From JBDKGV01 sp039798005 (lineage in GTDB: Bacteria > Fibrobacterota > Fibrobacteria > UBA5070), in contig JBDKGV010000037.1 of assembly GCA_039798005.1 (NCBI GenBank), forward strand, positions 1 through 19,354: 19,354 nucleotides of DNA, read 5' to 3'. Each line of letters begins with the position of its first letter. Within the stretch, counting starts at the first letter, position 1. The translations under genes were made by a program, and so were the position numbers. The notes under the pieces were generated by a model. The model was not told the origin of the DNA. It saw only the letters and a program-made list of their open reading frames with translations, and did not search any database. Shown piece by piece: positions 1 through 6,516 of this stretch.

Positions 1-111
1 CAGCCCTCCGAAGGGGAGGATCCGTCGATGGACTTGTGGGCGGCCCAATCCAAGCTCGATCTCCTTGAGGAAGTCCTTGGCCGGAGCGTTACGCTGGTGC
101 CTGCCTTGTGA
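1..111 (+). CDS. C-terminal end of an unrecognised protein (5' truncated)
   Basis: An open frame enters from the window's left edge and stops with TGA at 109-111, giving 36 residues that end in LLEEVLGRSVTLVPAL. Its stop overlaps the GTG start of thiL in a GTGA arrangement, so the two are probably translationally coupled and transcribed together. Too little is present to assign a family. The closing hydrophobic strand after a helix is loosely like the end of small nucleotidyltransferase-type domains, but that is only an impression. Confidence 0.5.
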   Translation, partial: QPSEGEDPSMDLWAAQSKLDLLEEVLGRSVTLVPAL

Positions 112-1049
112 CAGGGCCGGCGCCCCTTCCGACCCCGGAGTTCAAACGCATCGCCAAGGCCTTCGGCTGGAGCCGCGACCCCTCGCGCATCGGGGACGAC
201 GCGGCGCTGCTTCCCGACGGCACGGTCCTGTGTTGCGATGCGATGACGGAAACCGTCCATTTCAGATTGGACTGGTCCAAGCCCGCCGATGTGGGCTGGA
301 AGGTCGTGGCGGCAAACGTCGCGGACTGCTTGGCGATGGGCGCACGCCCGGAGCATGCGGTCTGGAGCGTGGGGATGGGGCGCGATTGGGGCGAGGATGT
401 CTTTGCCGGTCTTGCCAAGGGCGCCTTGGAAGCCTGCAAGACCTATGGCGTGAAGCTGGTGGGCGGCGACACGGTCCGTTCCTCCATGACAGGATTTGTC
501 AGCCTCTCGATGACGGGGCGCGTGGTGGACAAGCCCTGGCCCCGTGCCGGAGCGCGACCCGGCGACCTGCTGGTGCTCTTGGGCAGCACTGGCGCTTCAG
601 GTGCGGGGCTTGCCTCGCTTGTGCGCGGCGAAAAGGGCTTTCGCGACTGGAAGCGTCTGCACCTGCGGCCGATGCCCCCCATGGATCTGTGGGAGCGCTG
701 CCTCAAGCTTGATGTGCACGCGGCCATTGACACGTCGGATGGCCTGTCCAGCGAAGCGCACCACATCGCGGTGCAATCGCGGGTGAAGATCGTGCTGGAG
801 ACCAACGCCCTGAAGCCATCCACGGCGATGGAGCAGGCGGCCGCCAAGCTCAAGCTCGACCCTTGGGACTGGGTCTTGCACGGCGGTGAGGACCATGCGC
901 TGCTTTTGAGCGTGCCAGCCAAGTCCGCATGGAACCTGCCCTTGGGCGCCCGCGTCGTGGGCCGTGTGGAGAACGGCAAGGGCGTGGTGCTGGAGGAGCC
1001 GGGAGGCCGCACTCGCCGCCTGCCCGCGCGCGGCTGGATGCACGGGTAG
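108..1049 (+). CDS. thiL: Thiamine-monophosphate kinase ThiL
   Basis: ThiL phosphorylates thiamine monophosphate with ATP to give thiamine diphosphate, the last step of cofactor synthesis, in the cytosol. The 313-residue product has the usual family length and the AIR-synthase-like fold signatures in order: metal-binding GDDAA at 29-33, CDAMTE at 43-48, the AANVADCLAMGA helix at about 68-79, GGDT at 119-122, the IDTSDGLSSE loop at 207-216 and HGGEDHALL near 258-266. The GTG start overlaps the stop of the preceding gene (GTGA) and has no Shine-Dalgarno, which fits translational coupling. No other thi gene is in the window. The family call is secure; the exact start is slightly less so. Confidence 0.95.
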   Translation: MTGPAPLPTPEFKRIAKAFGWSRDPSRIGDDAALLPDGTVLCCDAMTETVHFRLDWSKPADVGWKVVAANVADCLAMGARPEHAVWSVGMGRDWGEDVFAGLAKGALEACKTYGVKLVGGDTVRSSMTGFVSLSMTGRVVDKPWPRAGARPGDLLVLLGSTGASGAGLASLVRGEKGFRDWKRLHLRPMPPMDLWERCLKLDVHAAIDTSDGLSSEAHHIAVQSRVKIVLETNALKPSTAMEQAAAKLKLDPWDWVLHGGEDHALLLSVPAKSAWNLPLGARVVGRVENGKGVVLEEPGGRTRRLPARGWMHG

Positions 1050-1105
1050 GTCCGATCTCCCCCCGACCGTCTCCCGAAGGGCCAAGACCCCGCAGCAGTG
1101 AACGG

Positions 1106-1156
1106 CCCCTCGCCACCTGGTGGAGAGGGGCGGCCACCGCAGGTGGCGGGGTGAGG
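1106..1156. repeat. REP-like double-hairpin palindrome between thiL and map
   Basis: Bases 1106-1130 form a near-perfect palindrome with 12-base arms around a central T and one mismatch. The left arm can instead pair further downstream: CGCCACCTG at 1111-1119 is the exact reverse complement of CAGGTGGCG at 1140-1148. These are two mutually exclusive hairpins. GC-rich dyads of this type, often flanked by gaaggg and ending ggtgagg, resemble dispersed intergenic REP-like elements. Only one copy lies in this window, so repetitiveness is inferred. Confidence 0.5.
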
Positions 1157-1174
1157 TGCGAGGAGGCTTGGCGA

Positions 1175-1210
1175 GCCCATGACAGGAATTGTCAAATCAA
1201 GGTCATGGGC
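1175..1210. promoter_or_regulatory. Inverted repeat (hairpin or operator) upstream of map
   Basis: GCCCATGAC at 1175-1183 and GTCATGGGC at 1202-1210 are exact inverse complements separated by 18 bases. Inside the loop TGACA-N5-TGTCA (1180-1194) is a second, smaller dyad. There is no following T-tract, so this is not a good intrinsic terminator. It could be an operator or a structured RNA end of the thiL transcript. Confidence 0.35.
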
Positions 1211-1230
1211 GAACAGGGCGGGAAAAGGGG

Positions 1231-1245
1231 CCTGAAGCCTTCAGG
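1231..1245. promoter_or_regulatory. 15-base palindrome upstream of the map promoter
   Basis: CCTGAAG-C-CTTCAGG is a perfect dyad with a single central base. It lies about 45 bases upstream of the map -10 hexamer, a plausible site for a dimeric regulator. Function is inference only. Confidence 0.3.
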
Positions 1246-1266
1246 ACCCGGGCATGTTGCAACGAA

Positions 1267-1316
1267 TTGTGACGGAGGGGGCCTGAACGGGTATATTGCA
1301 AGGCTCCACGAAAGGA
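1267..1316 (+). promoter_or_regulatory. Promoter and ribosome binding site of map
   Basis: A TATATT hexamer at 1292-1297 is preceded, 19 bases upstream, by TTGTGA at 1267-1272, a weak -35 match. Transcription would begin near 1304. AAAGGA at 1311-1316 is a good Shine-Dalgarno five bases before the TTG at 1322, and it decides the start, because the open frame extends far upstream through the intergenic palindromes. Confidence 0.5.
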
Positions 1317-1321
1317 CTGCT

Positions 1322-2113
1322 TTGATCCGGATCAAGACTGACAGGGAAATCGAACTTCTGCGCACAAGCGGGAAGTTGGCGGGGAAGACCCTGAGCTACG
1401 CCCGTACCCTGGTCGCCCCGGGCGTGACCACGCTTGAGATCGACGCCAAGGTGCGCGACTTCATCCTGGACCACGGGGCCTACCCGAGTCCGCTCAACTA
1501 CCCTGGGCGCCCGGTATCCGATCCGCGCAACCCCAAGCTCACCAAGGGGGGATTTCCCAACTCGATCTGCTCCTCGGTGAACGAGGTGGTCACCCATGGC
1601 ATCCCCAATGCCATCCCGCTCGAGGATGGCGACATCGTCAATCTGGACATCACGGTGACGGTGGACGGATACTTCGGCGACTGCTCGGCGACCTGCTACG
1701 TGGGCGAGCCTTCGCCCGAGGCGAGGCGCTTGGTGGAATGCTCGGAAAAATGCCTGGAGATCGGGATCGCGGCGGCCAAGGAAGGCGGCTATTTCGGGGA
1801 CATCGGCGCGGCCATCGAGGACTACGCCGAAGCCCAAGGGTACAGCGTGGTGCGCGACTACTGCGGACACGGCATCGGACGCCTGTTCCATGAGCCGCCC
1901 AACGTGCTGCACTACCGCGACAAGCAGGGTGCGCGGTTGCGTCGCGGCATGGTCTTCACCATCGAGCCCATGATCAATCAAGGTCTCTGGAAGATCAAGC
2001 TCAAGCCCGACAACTGGACGGCCGTGACCGCCGACGGGAAGCTTTCGGCCCAGTTCGAGCACACCCTCGCCTTGACCGCCAACGGCACCGAGATCCTCAC
2101 GAAAGAAGATTGA
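1322..2113 (+). CDS. map: Type I methionine aminopeptidase
   Basis: Map removes the N-terminal methionine from nascent cytosolic proteins. The 263-residue product (E. coli Map is 264) carries all five metal ligands: D109, D120, H183 (GHGIGRLFHEP), E215 (TIEPM) and E246 (FEHT), plus the substrate-contacting H92 in VVTHGIP. The TTG start is chosen because AAAGGA lies five bases upstream and because the product then begins with IRIKTDREIE, matching the family's N-terminus. Relative to E. coli Map there is an insert of about 14 residues (roughly 61-75, PGRPVSDPRNPKLTK) between the first strand region and GGFPNSICSSVNEV. The stop overlaps the ATG of the next gene by one base, so the two are probably co-translated. 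Confidence 0.95.
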   Translation: MIRIKTDREIELLRTSGKLAGKTLSYARTLVAPGVTTLEIDAKVRDFILDHGAYPSPLNYPGRPVSDPRNPKLTKGGFPNSICSSVNEVVTHGIPNAIPLEDGDIVNLDITVTVDGYFGDCSATCYVGEPSPEARRLVECSEKCLEIGIAAAKEGGYFGDIGAAIEDYAEAQGYSVVRDYCGHGIGRLFHEPPNVLHYRDKQGARLRRGMVFTIEPMINQGLWKIKLKPDNWTAVTADGKLSAQFEHTLALTANGTEILTKED

Positions 2114-3117
2114 TGCTTCCGGACCCGCGCCGACTCTACGAAGGCTACGCCGGCGAAAGCCAAGGCATGGACAAGGTGTGGGAGCAGATGCGCGCCGCGC
2201 TTCGCACGCGTGCGCCGGTGCTGGTGCGTGGCGAGTCGGGGACCGGCAAGGAACTGGTGGCCAAGACCCTGTCCAAGGCCAGCGGCAAGGGCCCGTGGGT
2301 CGTGGTCAACTGTTGCGCCATCTCGGAAAGCTTGATCGAATCCGAGCTTTTCGGGCACGCGCGTGGCGCCTTTTCGGGCGCCGACCGCGACCGCGAAGGC
2401 TTGTTCGAGACGGCCGACGGCGGTTGCCTTTTCCTGGACGAGATCGGTGACATTCCCCCTTCGGCCCAGGCGCGTCTCTTGCGCGTGCTGCAGGAGGGCG
2501 AGGTGCGGCGAGTGGGCGAGAGCCGGGTGCGCCATGTCGATGTGCGTGTGATCGCGGCGACCAACCGTGACTTGGAAGTGGCGATGGAGTCGGGGAGCTT
2601 TCGTGCCGATCTCTTCTATCGCCTGAGCGTCCATCCCATCGTGCTGCCGCCGTTGCGGTACCGTCGCGAGGACATTCCGGGCCTGGTGCGGCACTTGGTC
2701 AAGAAGCACACCCTCTCAGGCCCTGTGCGTCCGGTTTCCCCGGAGGCGATGGATCTGCTCCAGTCGCATTCTTGGCCCGGCAACGTGCGCGAGATGGAAA
2801 ATGTGCTCCTGCGCCTGATGGCTTATGGCGGCTCCGGTCCGATCCGCGCCGAGGAGGTCAAGCCGGGGTTGCAGCCATCGCTTGCCGCCCTTTCCGAAGG
2901 CGAGATCGACTACCTGTCCTTGGACTATCCCGGTTTGCGGAAGGCCCAGGATGAGATGGAAAGGCGCTTCGTGGTCGAGCACCTGCAGCGGCACCAGTGG
3001 AGCGTGGCCAAGGCGGCCTTGAACTTGGGGATTGCCCGGACGGCGCTTCACAACCGCCTCAAGGTCCTTGGATTGGACACCAAGACGATGCGAGGCGCTC
3101 GCGTCAAGGAAGGCTGA
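2113..3117 (+). CDS. Sigma-54-dependent transcriptional activator lacking a sensor domain
   Basis: This 334-residue protein is an AAA+ enhancer-binding protein that would remodel RNA polymerase-sigma54 closed complexes. Visible elements: Walker A GESGTGKE at 40-47, the sigma-54 contact loop at 85-90 reading GAFSGA rather than the canonical GAFTGA, Walker B LFLDEI at 106-111, the arginine-finger region FRADLFYRL at 163-171, the sensor II motif WPGNVRE at 221-227, and a Fis-type helix-turn-helix at about 296-318. Only about 20 residues precede the AAA+ core, so there is no receiver, GAF or PAS domain. This is the layout of PspF, which is controlled by a partner protein. The ATG (TGATG) overlaps the map stop; a TTG three bases earlier is also possible. 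The target genes are unknown. Confidence 0.9.
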   Translation: MLPDPRRLYEGYAGESQGMDKVWEQMRAALRTRAPVLVRGESGTGKELVAKTLSKASGKGPWVVVNCCAISESLIESELFGHARGAFSGADRDREGLFETADGGCLFLDEIGDIPPSAQARLLRVLQEGEVRRVGESRVRHVDVRVIAATNRDLEVAMESGSFRADLFYRLSVHPIVLPPLRYRREDIPGLVRHLVKKHTLSGPVRPVSPEAMDLLQSHSWPGNVREMENVLLRLMAYGGSGPIRAEEVKPGLQPSLAALSEGEIDYLSLDYPGLRKAQDEMERRFVVEHLQRHQWSVAKAALNLGIARTALHNRLKVLGLDTKTMRGARVKEG

Positions 3118-3118
3118 A

Positions 3119-3135
3119 CCGACCTGAAGGGTCGG
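3119..3135. terminator. Weak hairpin between convergent genes
   Basis: CCGACC at 3119-3124 pairs with GGTCGG at 3130-3135 around a five-base loop, directly after the stop of the sigma-54 activator and before the stop of the opposing lipoprotein gene. No strong T-tract follows on either strand, so it is at best a weak or factor-assisted terminator. Confidence 0.35.
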
Positions 3136-3153
3136 ATCAGCGGTCTTTGGGGG

Positions 3154-4026
3154 TCAGCGCAGTTCGAAGGTGTTGAAGTCGATGTTGATGCGACGGAAGG
3201 ACGAGATGCGGTCGAACAATCGGTTGGCATTGAGCGTCGAGTCGGCCGTCAAGTGGTAGTAGTTGCCTTTGGCCAGTGATCCCTTGAGCGAGCGCAGGAC
3301 ATGGAACTGGGCGCGCAACGCGACATCGACCGTGAGCGGCTTCTTGCTCATGTTCTTGGGAAGCGAGTCGCTCCACAGGGTATCCACCATCTGGTCGAAC
3401 TGCCCGAGGCGGACATAGCGGGTGCGGGCCTCCAAGGTGTCGACGCAGCGGGTCTTGCGGATGGGGACGAGGCAACGGCCATCGTCGTCGATCCAGGCTT
3501 CGGCGACATGCTTGGGTTTGGAGTCGTCGCGCACGTATTCCAAGCCTTCGGGGGTGTGCACGATGTTGATGGGAGGGAGCATCCCCGAGATCAGGGCAAG
3601 GCCGATGCCGAACTGATGGGCGTAGACAGTCATGCACAGCACGGGCTTCGAGGTGTCGGCCTCGTCGAGCGAGTAGTAGTTGCGACTGATGGGGATCAGC
3701 GGCATGACCCAGCTCTCAGAGTATTCCGTCTTGAAGTGCAGGAGTCCCTTGCACGGCTGGCGAATCAAGGCGGCGTCCAGGATGGGCTTGAAGTCGCTTG
3801 CGGTGGCTCCCGAATCGGCCACGACCCTCCAGTGGTGGCGCTCTTCGCAAAACCGGACCATGGAGTCGGAGAGCTCCTTGGTGGTGATCGGATGCTTGAT
3901 CCCTTCGAGGAAAAGACCGTCCGTGGTGATGCGCAGCTCCTTCTGGTCGCGCATGACATCGTTGCATGCGGACAAAAGGAGGATGGGCAGAATGGGAAGA
4001 AGCAGAAGACGATTCGACTTTGACAC
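3154..4026 (-). CDS. Predicted lipoprotein of unknown function
   Basis: The GTG at 4026 gives a 290-residue protein with a classic lipoprotein signal: a short SKSNR n-region, a Leu/Ile/Pro-rich core (7-17) and the lipobox LSAC with the acylated Cys at 21. The residue after Cys is Asn, so outer-membrane sorting is plausible. The mature part has no motif I recognise; it mixes alpha and beta character, with tracts such as DGLFLEGIKHPIT and TVYAHQFGIGLALISG. An in-frame ATG at 4074 would add 16 acidic residues and run across the ppa start, so it is less likely. There is no Shine-Dalgarno; TACTTT ends six bases before the GTG, as for a leaderless mRNA. The gene diverges from ppa across 26 bp. Confidence 0.8.
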   Translation of the reverse strand: MSKSNRLLLLPILPILLLSACNDVMRDQKELRITTDGLFLEGIKHPITTKELSDSMVRFCEERHHWRVVADSGATASDFKPILDAALIRQPCKGLLHFKTEYSESWVMPLIPISRNYYSLDEADTSKPVLCMTVYAHQFGIGLALISGMLPPINIVHTPEGLEYVRDDSKPKHVAEAWIDDDGRCLVPIRKTRCVDTLEARTRYVRLGQFDQMVDTLWSDSLPKNMSKKPLTVDVALRAQFHVLRSLKGSLAKGNYYHLTADSTLNANRLFDRISSFRRINIDFNTFELR

Positions 4027-4032
4027 GCATTC

Positions 4033-4038
4033 AAAGTA
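4033..4038 (-). promoter_or_regulatory. -10 hexamer for a leaderless lipoprotein mRNA
   Basis: On the minus strand TACTTTG (4038 down to 4032) ends its hexamer six bases before the GTG at 4026, so transcription would start at or next to the start codon. TACTTTG also matches the TAnnTTTG element described for Bacteroidetes promoters. It shares bases 4037-4038 with the opposing ppa hexamer. No -35 element is visible. Confidence 0.45.
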
Positions 4039-4042
4039 GATT
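4037..4042 (+). promoter_or_regulatory. -10 hexamer for ppa, short-leader or leaderless
   Basis: TAGATT at 4037-4042 ends ten bases before the ppa ATG at 4053, and no Shine-Dalgarno intervenes. A perfect TTGACA at 4020-4025 lies upstream but only 11 bases away, too close for a standard spacer, so it may be fortuitous or belong to another -10. Confidence 0.4.
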
Positions 4043-4052
4043 TCGTTAGACC

Positions 4053-4580
4053 ATGAATTACCATCGCCTTCCAATTGGCAAAGAGGCTCCGCAAATCGTC
4101 CGTTGCATCATTGAGATCGCAAAGGACACCAATACCAAGTTCGAGTTCGATGAGGAGTTCAACACCTTCGTCTTGGATCGCGTGCTGCTTTCCAGCATGC
4201 TCTATCCGGCCAACTACGGTTTCCTGCCTTCGACCCATGCCGAGGACGGTGATCCGTTGGACGTCATGGTGCTCATGAACAACTCCATGCCCCCGGGCAC
4301 GGTGGTGATGGCGCGCCCGGTGGGCGTGCTGGACATGACCGACGGCGGCAAGAAGGACTACAAGGTCCTGGCCGTGCCGGTGTTCCAGCGCAACCCGGCC
4401 CTTGAGATCGAGGATGTGGACCAGGTCTTCCTGATGATCGCTCGCAACTTCTTCAAGGGCTACAAGGAGCTGGAAGGCAAGCACGTGGAGATCGGTGAGT
4501 GGCTGGGGCGTGAGGACGCCTATCGCATCATCGACGAGGCCCGCAAGAGCTACGATCGCTACTTCGAGTTGGAATTCTGA
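4053..4580 (+). CDS. ppa: Inorganic pyrophosphatase, family I
   Basis: Ppa hydrolyses pyrophosphate to phosphate in the cytosol and so pulls biosynthetic reactions forward. The 175-residue product has the length of bacterial family I enzymes and their signatures: KFEFDEE at about 29-35, DRVLLSSMLYPANYGFLP at 42-59, the metal-binding DGDPLDVMVL at about 65-74 (three Asp ligands) and MTDGGKKDYKVLAV at about 95-108. The ATG is fixed by the conserved N-terminus (MNYHRLPIGKEAP) and the short divergent spacer. It lacks a Shine-Dalgarno and seems to be transcribed with almost no leader. A strong intrinsic terminator follows, so it is probably a single-gene transcript. Confidence 0.96.
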   Translation: MNYHRLPIGKEAPQIVRCIIEIAKDTNTKFEFDEEFNTFVLDRVLLSSMLYPANYGFLPSTHAEDGDPLDVMVLMNNSMPPGTVVMARPVGVLDMTDGGKKDYKVLAVPVFQRNPALEIEDVDQVFLMIARNFFKGYKELEGKHVEIGEWLGREDAYRIIDEARKSYDRYFELEF

Positions 4581-4583
4581 TCT

Positions 4584-4641
4584 GACCATTCCTTGGTCGG
4601 GGATTGGGATGGGCAAACAAATCGTTTGCCCATTTTTCTTT
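4584..4641 (+). terminator. Intrinsic terminator of ppa
   Basis: A small hairpin (GACCA 4584-4588 with TGGTC 4594-4598) is followed by a strong one: ATGGGCAAAC at 4609-4618 pairs perfectly with GTTTGCCCAT at 4624-4633 around a five-base loop, and runs into a T-rich tract (4633-4641). This is a textbook Rho-independent terminator. Confidence 0.9.
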
Positions 4642-4657
4642 GCGGAAATCTTCCCGG

Positions 4658-4663
4658 TAAGAT
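4658..4663 (+). promoter_or_regulatory. Candidate -10 hexamer of terC
   Basis: TAAGAT lies 14 bases before the ATG at 4678 and 8 bases before an in-frame GTG at 4672. No Shine-Dalgarno is present. The leader would be at most about 8 bases, so there is no room for the manganese riboswitch found before some terC/alx genes. Confidence 0.35.
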
Positions 4664-4677
4664 TGTAGCTTGTGGGT

Positions 4678-5637
4678 ATGGATCACAAACTCATCCTCTG
4701 GGGCAGCTTTTTAGTCTTCATCCTCTTCATGCTGGCGATCGACCTTGGTCTGTTCAGCAAGAAGTCCAAGGACCACATCGTCACGCCCAAGGAAGCCTTG
4801 GTCTGGACGGGAATCTGGGCAAGCCTTGCGATCGCCTTTGCGGGCATCATCTTCTTCTTTTGGAAGGGCTGGATCGCACCGGAAAGTGCTCTCACCAATG
4901 GCAATGCCACCGTTCTCTACCTGACGGGTTGGTTGGTGGAATACAGCCTGTCGATGGACAACATCTTCGTCATCGTGCTGCTGTTCCGCTACTTCGCCAT
5001 TCCCCCCATCTTCCAGCGCAACGTGCTTCTGTGGGGAATCCTGGGTGCCTTGGTCTTCCGTGGCATTTTGATTGGCGCCGGTGCGGCCCTGGTCTCGAAC
5101 TTCCATTGGGTGCTCTATGTCTTCGGGGCCTTCCTCCTTTTCACTGGCCTGAAGATGCTCCTTTCCAAGGAGCATGAAGGCGAGGAGAACGCGGAAAGCG
5201 GGATCGTCAAGCTGGTGCGCAAGGTGATCCCGGTCACCACCGAGATCAAGAACCACGACTTCTTCGTACGCATCGACGGCAAGCTCTGGGCGACTCCGCT
5301 CTTCTTGGCGCTTGTCGTGATCGAATTCACGGACGTCGTGTTCGCCTTCGATTCGATCCCGGCCATCTTCTCGATCACCACTGAGCCGGTGCTGGTGTTC
5401 ACCTCCAACGTGTTTGCCATCCTGGGCTTGCGCTCCCTCTACTTCCTGCTTCAAGGCATGGTGGATTCTTTCCGCTTCCTGAAGGCCGGTCTTTCGACCC
5501 TGCTCATCTTCATCGGCGTCAAGATGCTGGTGGAACATTGGGTGCGGCTCACCCCGGTTCAATCGCTTTCGGTGATCGTGCTGGTGCTGGGCGTTTCGAT
5601 CGGCGCAAGCATGATCTGGCCGAACAAGAAGGCTTGA
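4678..5637 (+). CDS. TerC/Alx-family integral membrane protein, probable metal ion transporter
   Basis: TerC-family proteins are multi-pass inner-membrane proteins; several members (Alx, MntP-linked TerC proteins) are tied to manganese efflux and others to tellurite resistance. The 319-residue product has about nine hydrophobic segments, beginning at residues 5-22, and the conserved in-membrane acidic residues of the family: E88 and D94 in LVEYSLSMDNIFV, and E216, D219 and D225 in VIEFTDVVFAFDSIPA. A charged cytosolic loop occupies about 164-200. The start could instead be the GTG at 4672, which adds two residues. The gene sits alone between two terminators. I infer metal export; tellurite resistance is not implied without further ter genes, and none are here. 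Confidence 0.92.
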   Translation: MDHKLILWGSFLVFILFMLAIDLGLFSKKSKDHIVTPKEALVWTGIWASLAIAFAGIIFFFWKGWIAPESALTNGNATVLYLTGWLVEYSLSMDNIFVIVLLFRYFAIPPIFQRNVLLWGILGALVFRGILIGAGAALVSNFHWVLYVFGAFLLFTGLKMLLSKEHEGEENAESGIVKLVRKVIPVTTEIKNHDFFVRIDGKLWATPLFLALVVIEFTDVVFAFDSIPAIFSITTEPVLVFTSNVFAILGLRSLYFLLQGMVDSFRFLKAGLSTLLIFIGVKMLVEHWVRLTPVQSLSVIVLVLGVSIGASMIWPNKKA

Positions 5638-5664
5638 GTCGACAGTTCACCTTGAATGGAAGGG

Positions 5665-5695
5665 AAGGCTCGGAGCGGAAGTTCCGGGCCTTTTT
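5665..5695 (+). terminator. Intrinsic terminator of terC
   Basis: AAGGCTCGGA at 5665-5674 pairs with TCCGGGCCTT at 5683-5692 (one G-U pair, eight-base loop) and is followed by a T-run to 5695. The opposite strand lacks a good T-tract, so it serves mainly terC rather than the convergent DUF454 gene. Confidence 0.8.
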
Positions 5696-5701
5696 CACGC
5701 C

Positions 5702-6073
5702 TCAGATGCGGGTGGGGCGGGTCCAAAGCCAAGCTGCGACCAAGGCGCAGCTGATCCATGGCGCCAAGATCCAAGGCAAGGCCAAGTAGATGCTGGACAG
5801 GGAGCAGCTTGCGAACATGGTCACTGACGCTGCGATCTTGGCCACGCGCGGGACGCGATGGTGGGCGCGCCAGTCCCGGATCCATGGGCCGAAGCGCGGA
5901 TGCGAAAGCAGCCAAGATTCAAGGCGTGGCGAGCCTTTGGAGAAGCAGAAGGCGGCCGCCAGCACAAACGGAACGGTGGGCAGCAAGGGAAGGACGATCC
6001 CTGCGATTCCGGTGCCCAACAATGTGATTCCGGCCAGGTTCCAGAAGAGCTTCCTGAGGCCGGAAAATCGCAT
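5702..6073 (-). CDS. DUF454/YbaN-family inner-membrane protein
   Basis: The 123-residue product matches the YbaN family layout: an N-terminal hydrophobic hairpin (about 9-45) containing GIAGIVLPLLPTVPFVL and AAFCFSKGSPRLESWL, then the conserved HPRFGPWIRDWRAHHRVPRVAKI stretch at about 58-80, and two further hydrophobic segments (82-98 and 101-118). The function of the family is not established. The ATG lies two bases after the stop of the upstream gene, so it is the last gene of a compact minus-strand operon with yqgE. The longer open frame upstream is a shadow of the neighbouring gene. Confidence 0.88.
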   Translation of the reverse strand: MRFSGLRKLFWNLAGITLLGTGIAGIVLPLLPTVPFVLAAAFCFSKGSPRLESWLLSHPRFGPWIRDWRAHHRVPRVAKIAASVTMFASCSLSSIYLALPWILAPWISCALVAAWLWTRPTRI

Positions 6074-6075
6074 GC

Positions 6076-6516
6076 TCAGAGTTCGAGCAGGAGACCGGTG
6101 CGGATGTAGAAGCGGTTGCGCGACTGGAAGCCGCTTCCCAGCAACAGGCTGGAGCGATCGCCGAGTTTCTGGTCGATGCCGATTCCCGCCTTCCAAGCCA
6201 GGAAGCTTTCGGACAGCACGTTGCGCACGCCCACGCCCATGTCGCCATCGACAAAGGGAAGCGTCTGCCTCCCGTATGGCAGACGGACCATCAAGCGGCC
6301 GGTGACAGGCAGGTAGGAGGATGTTTCACCCTCGTAGCCCACACCGGCTCCGACAAGGACCATCTGATCCACATTCCACAAGGCGTGAACGTTCCAAGCC
6401 ACGGATGGATCCCATTTGCCGGCCTTGGAGGTCGGTCCGACCACGCCGGTGACATTGAAATCACGGGCCATGCCGGCGCTTGCGAGCAAGGAAATCAACA
6501 GGACGATTCGATTCAT
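6076..6516 (-). CDS. Small exported protein, probable outer-membrane beta-barrel
   Basis: The 146-residue product starts with a Sec signal peptide (MNRIVLLISLLASAGMA, cleavage likely after residue 17). The mature part is built of alternating hydrophobic strands with Gly and aromatic residues (QMVLVGAGVGYEG, GRLMVRLPYG, LPFVDGDMGVGVRN, AWKAGIGIDQKLG, RSSLLLGSGFQS, FYIRTGLLLEL) and ends in a hydrophobic residue. This resembles small OmpA-barrel or OmpW-like outer-membrane proteins, but I cannot name a family. The ATG overlaps the yqgE stop (ATGA), showing translational coupling. Confidence 0.75.
   Translation of the reverse strand: MNRIVLLISLLASAGMARDFNVTGVVGPTSKAGKWDPSVAWNVHALWNVDQMVLVGAGVGYEGETSSYLPVTGRLMVRLPYGRQTLPFVDGDMGVGVRNVLSESFLAWKAGIGIDQKLGDRSSLLLGSGFQSRNRFYIRTGLLLEL

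Noticed and set aside
1205..1321. Upstream extension of Map from in-frame ATG 1205 or earlier codons
   Set aside because: It would translate palindromic intergenic DNA and add non-family residues; AAAGGA before TTG 1322 gives the conserved N-terminus.
4027..4074. Longer lipoprotein start at ATG 4074
   Set aside because: It adds an acidic 16-residue extension before the signal peptide and runs through the ppa start codon.
4642..4677. Manganese riboswitch (yybP-ykoY type) ahead of terC
   Set aside because: Only about 36 bases separate the ppa terminator from the terC start, too short for the element.
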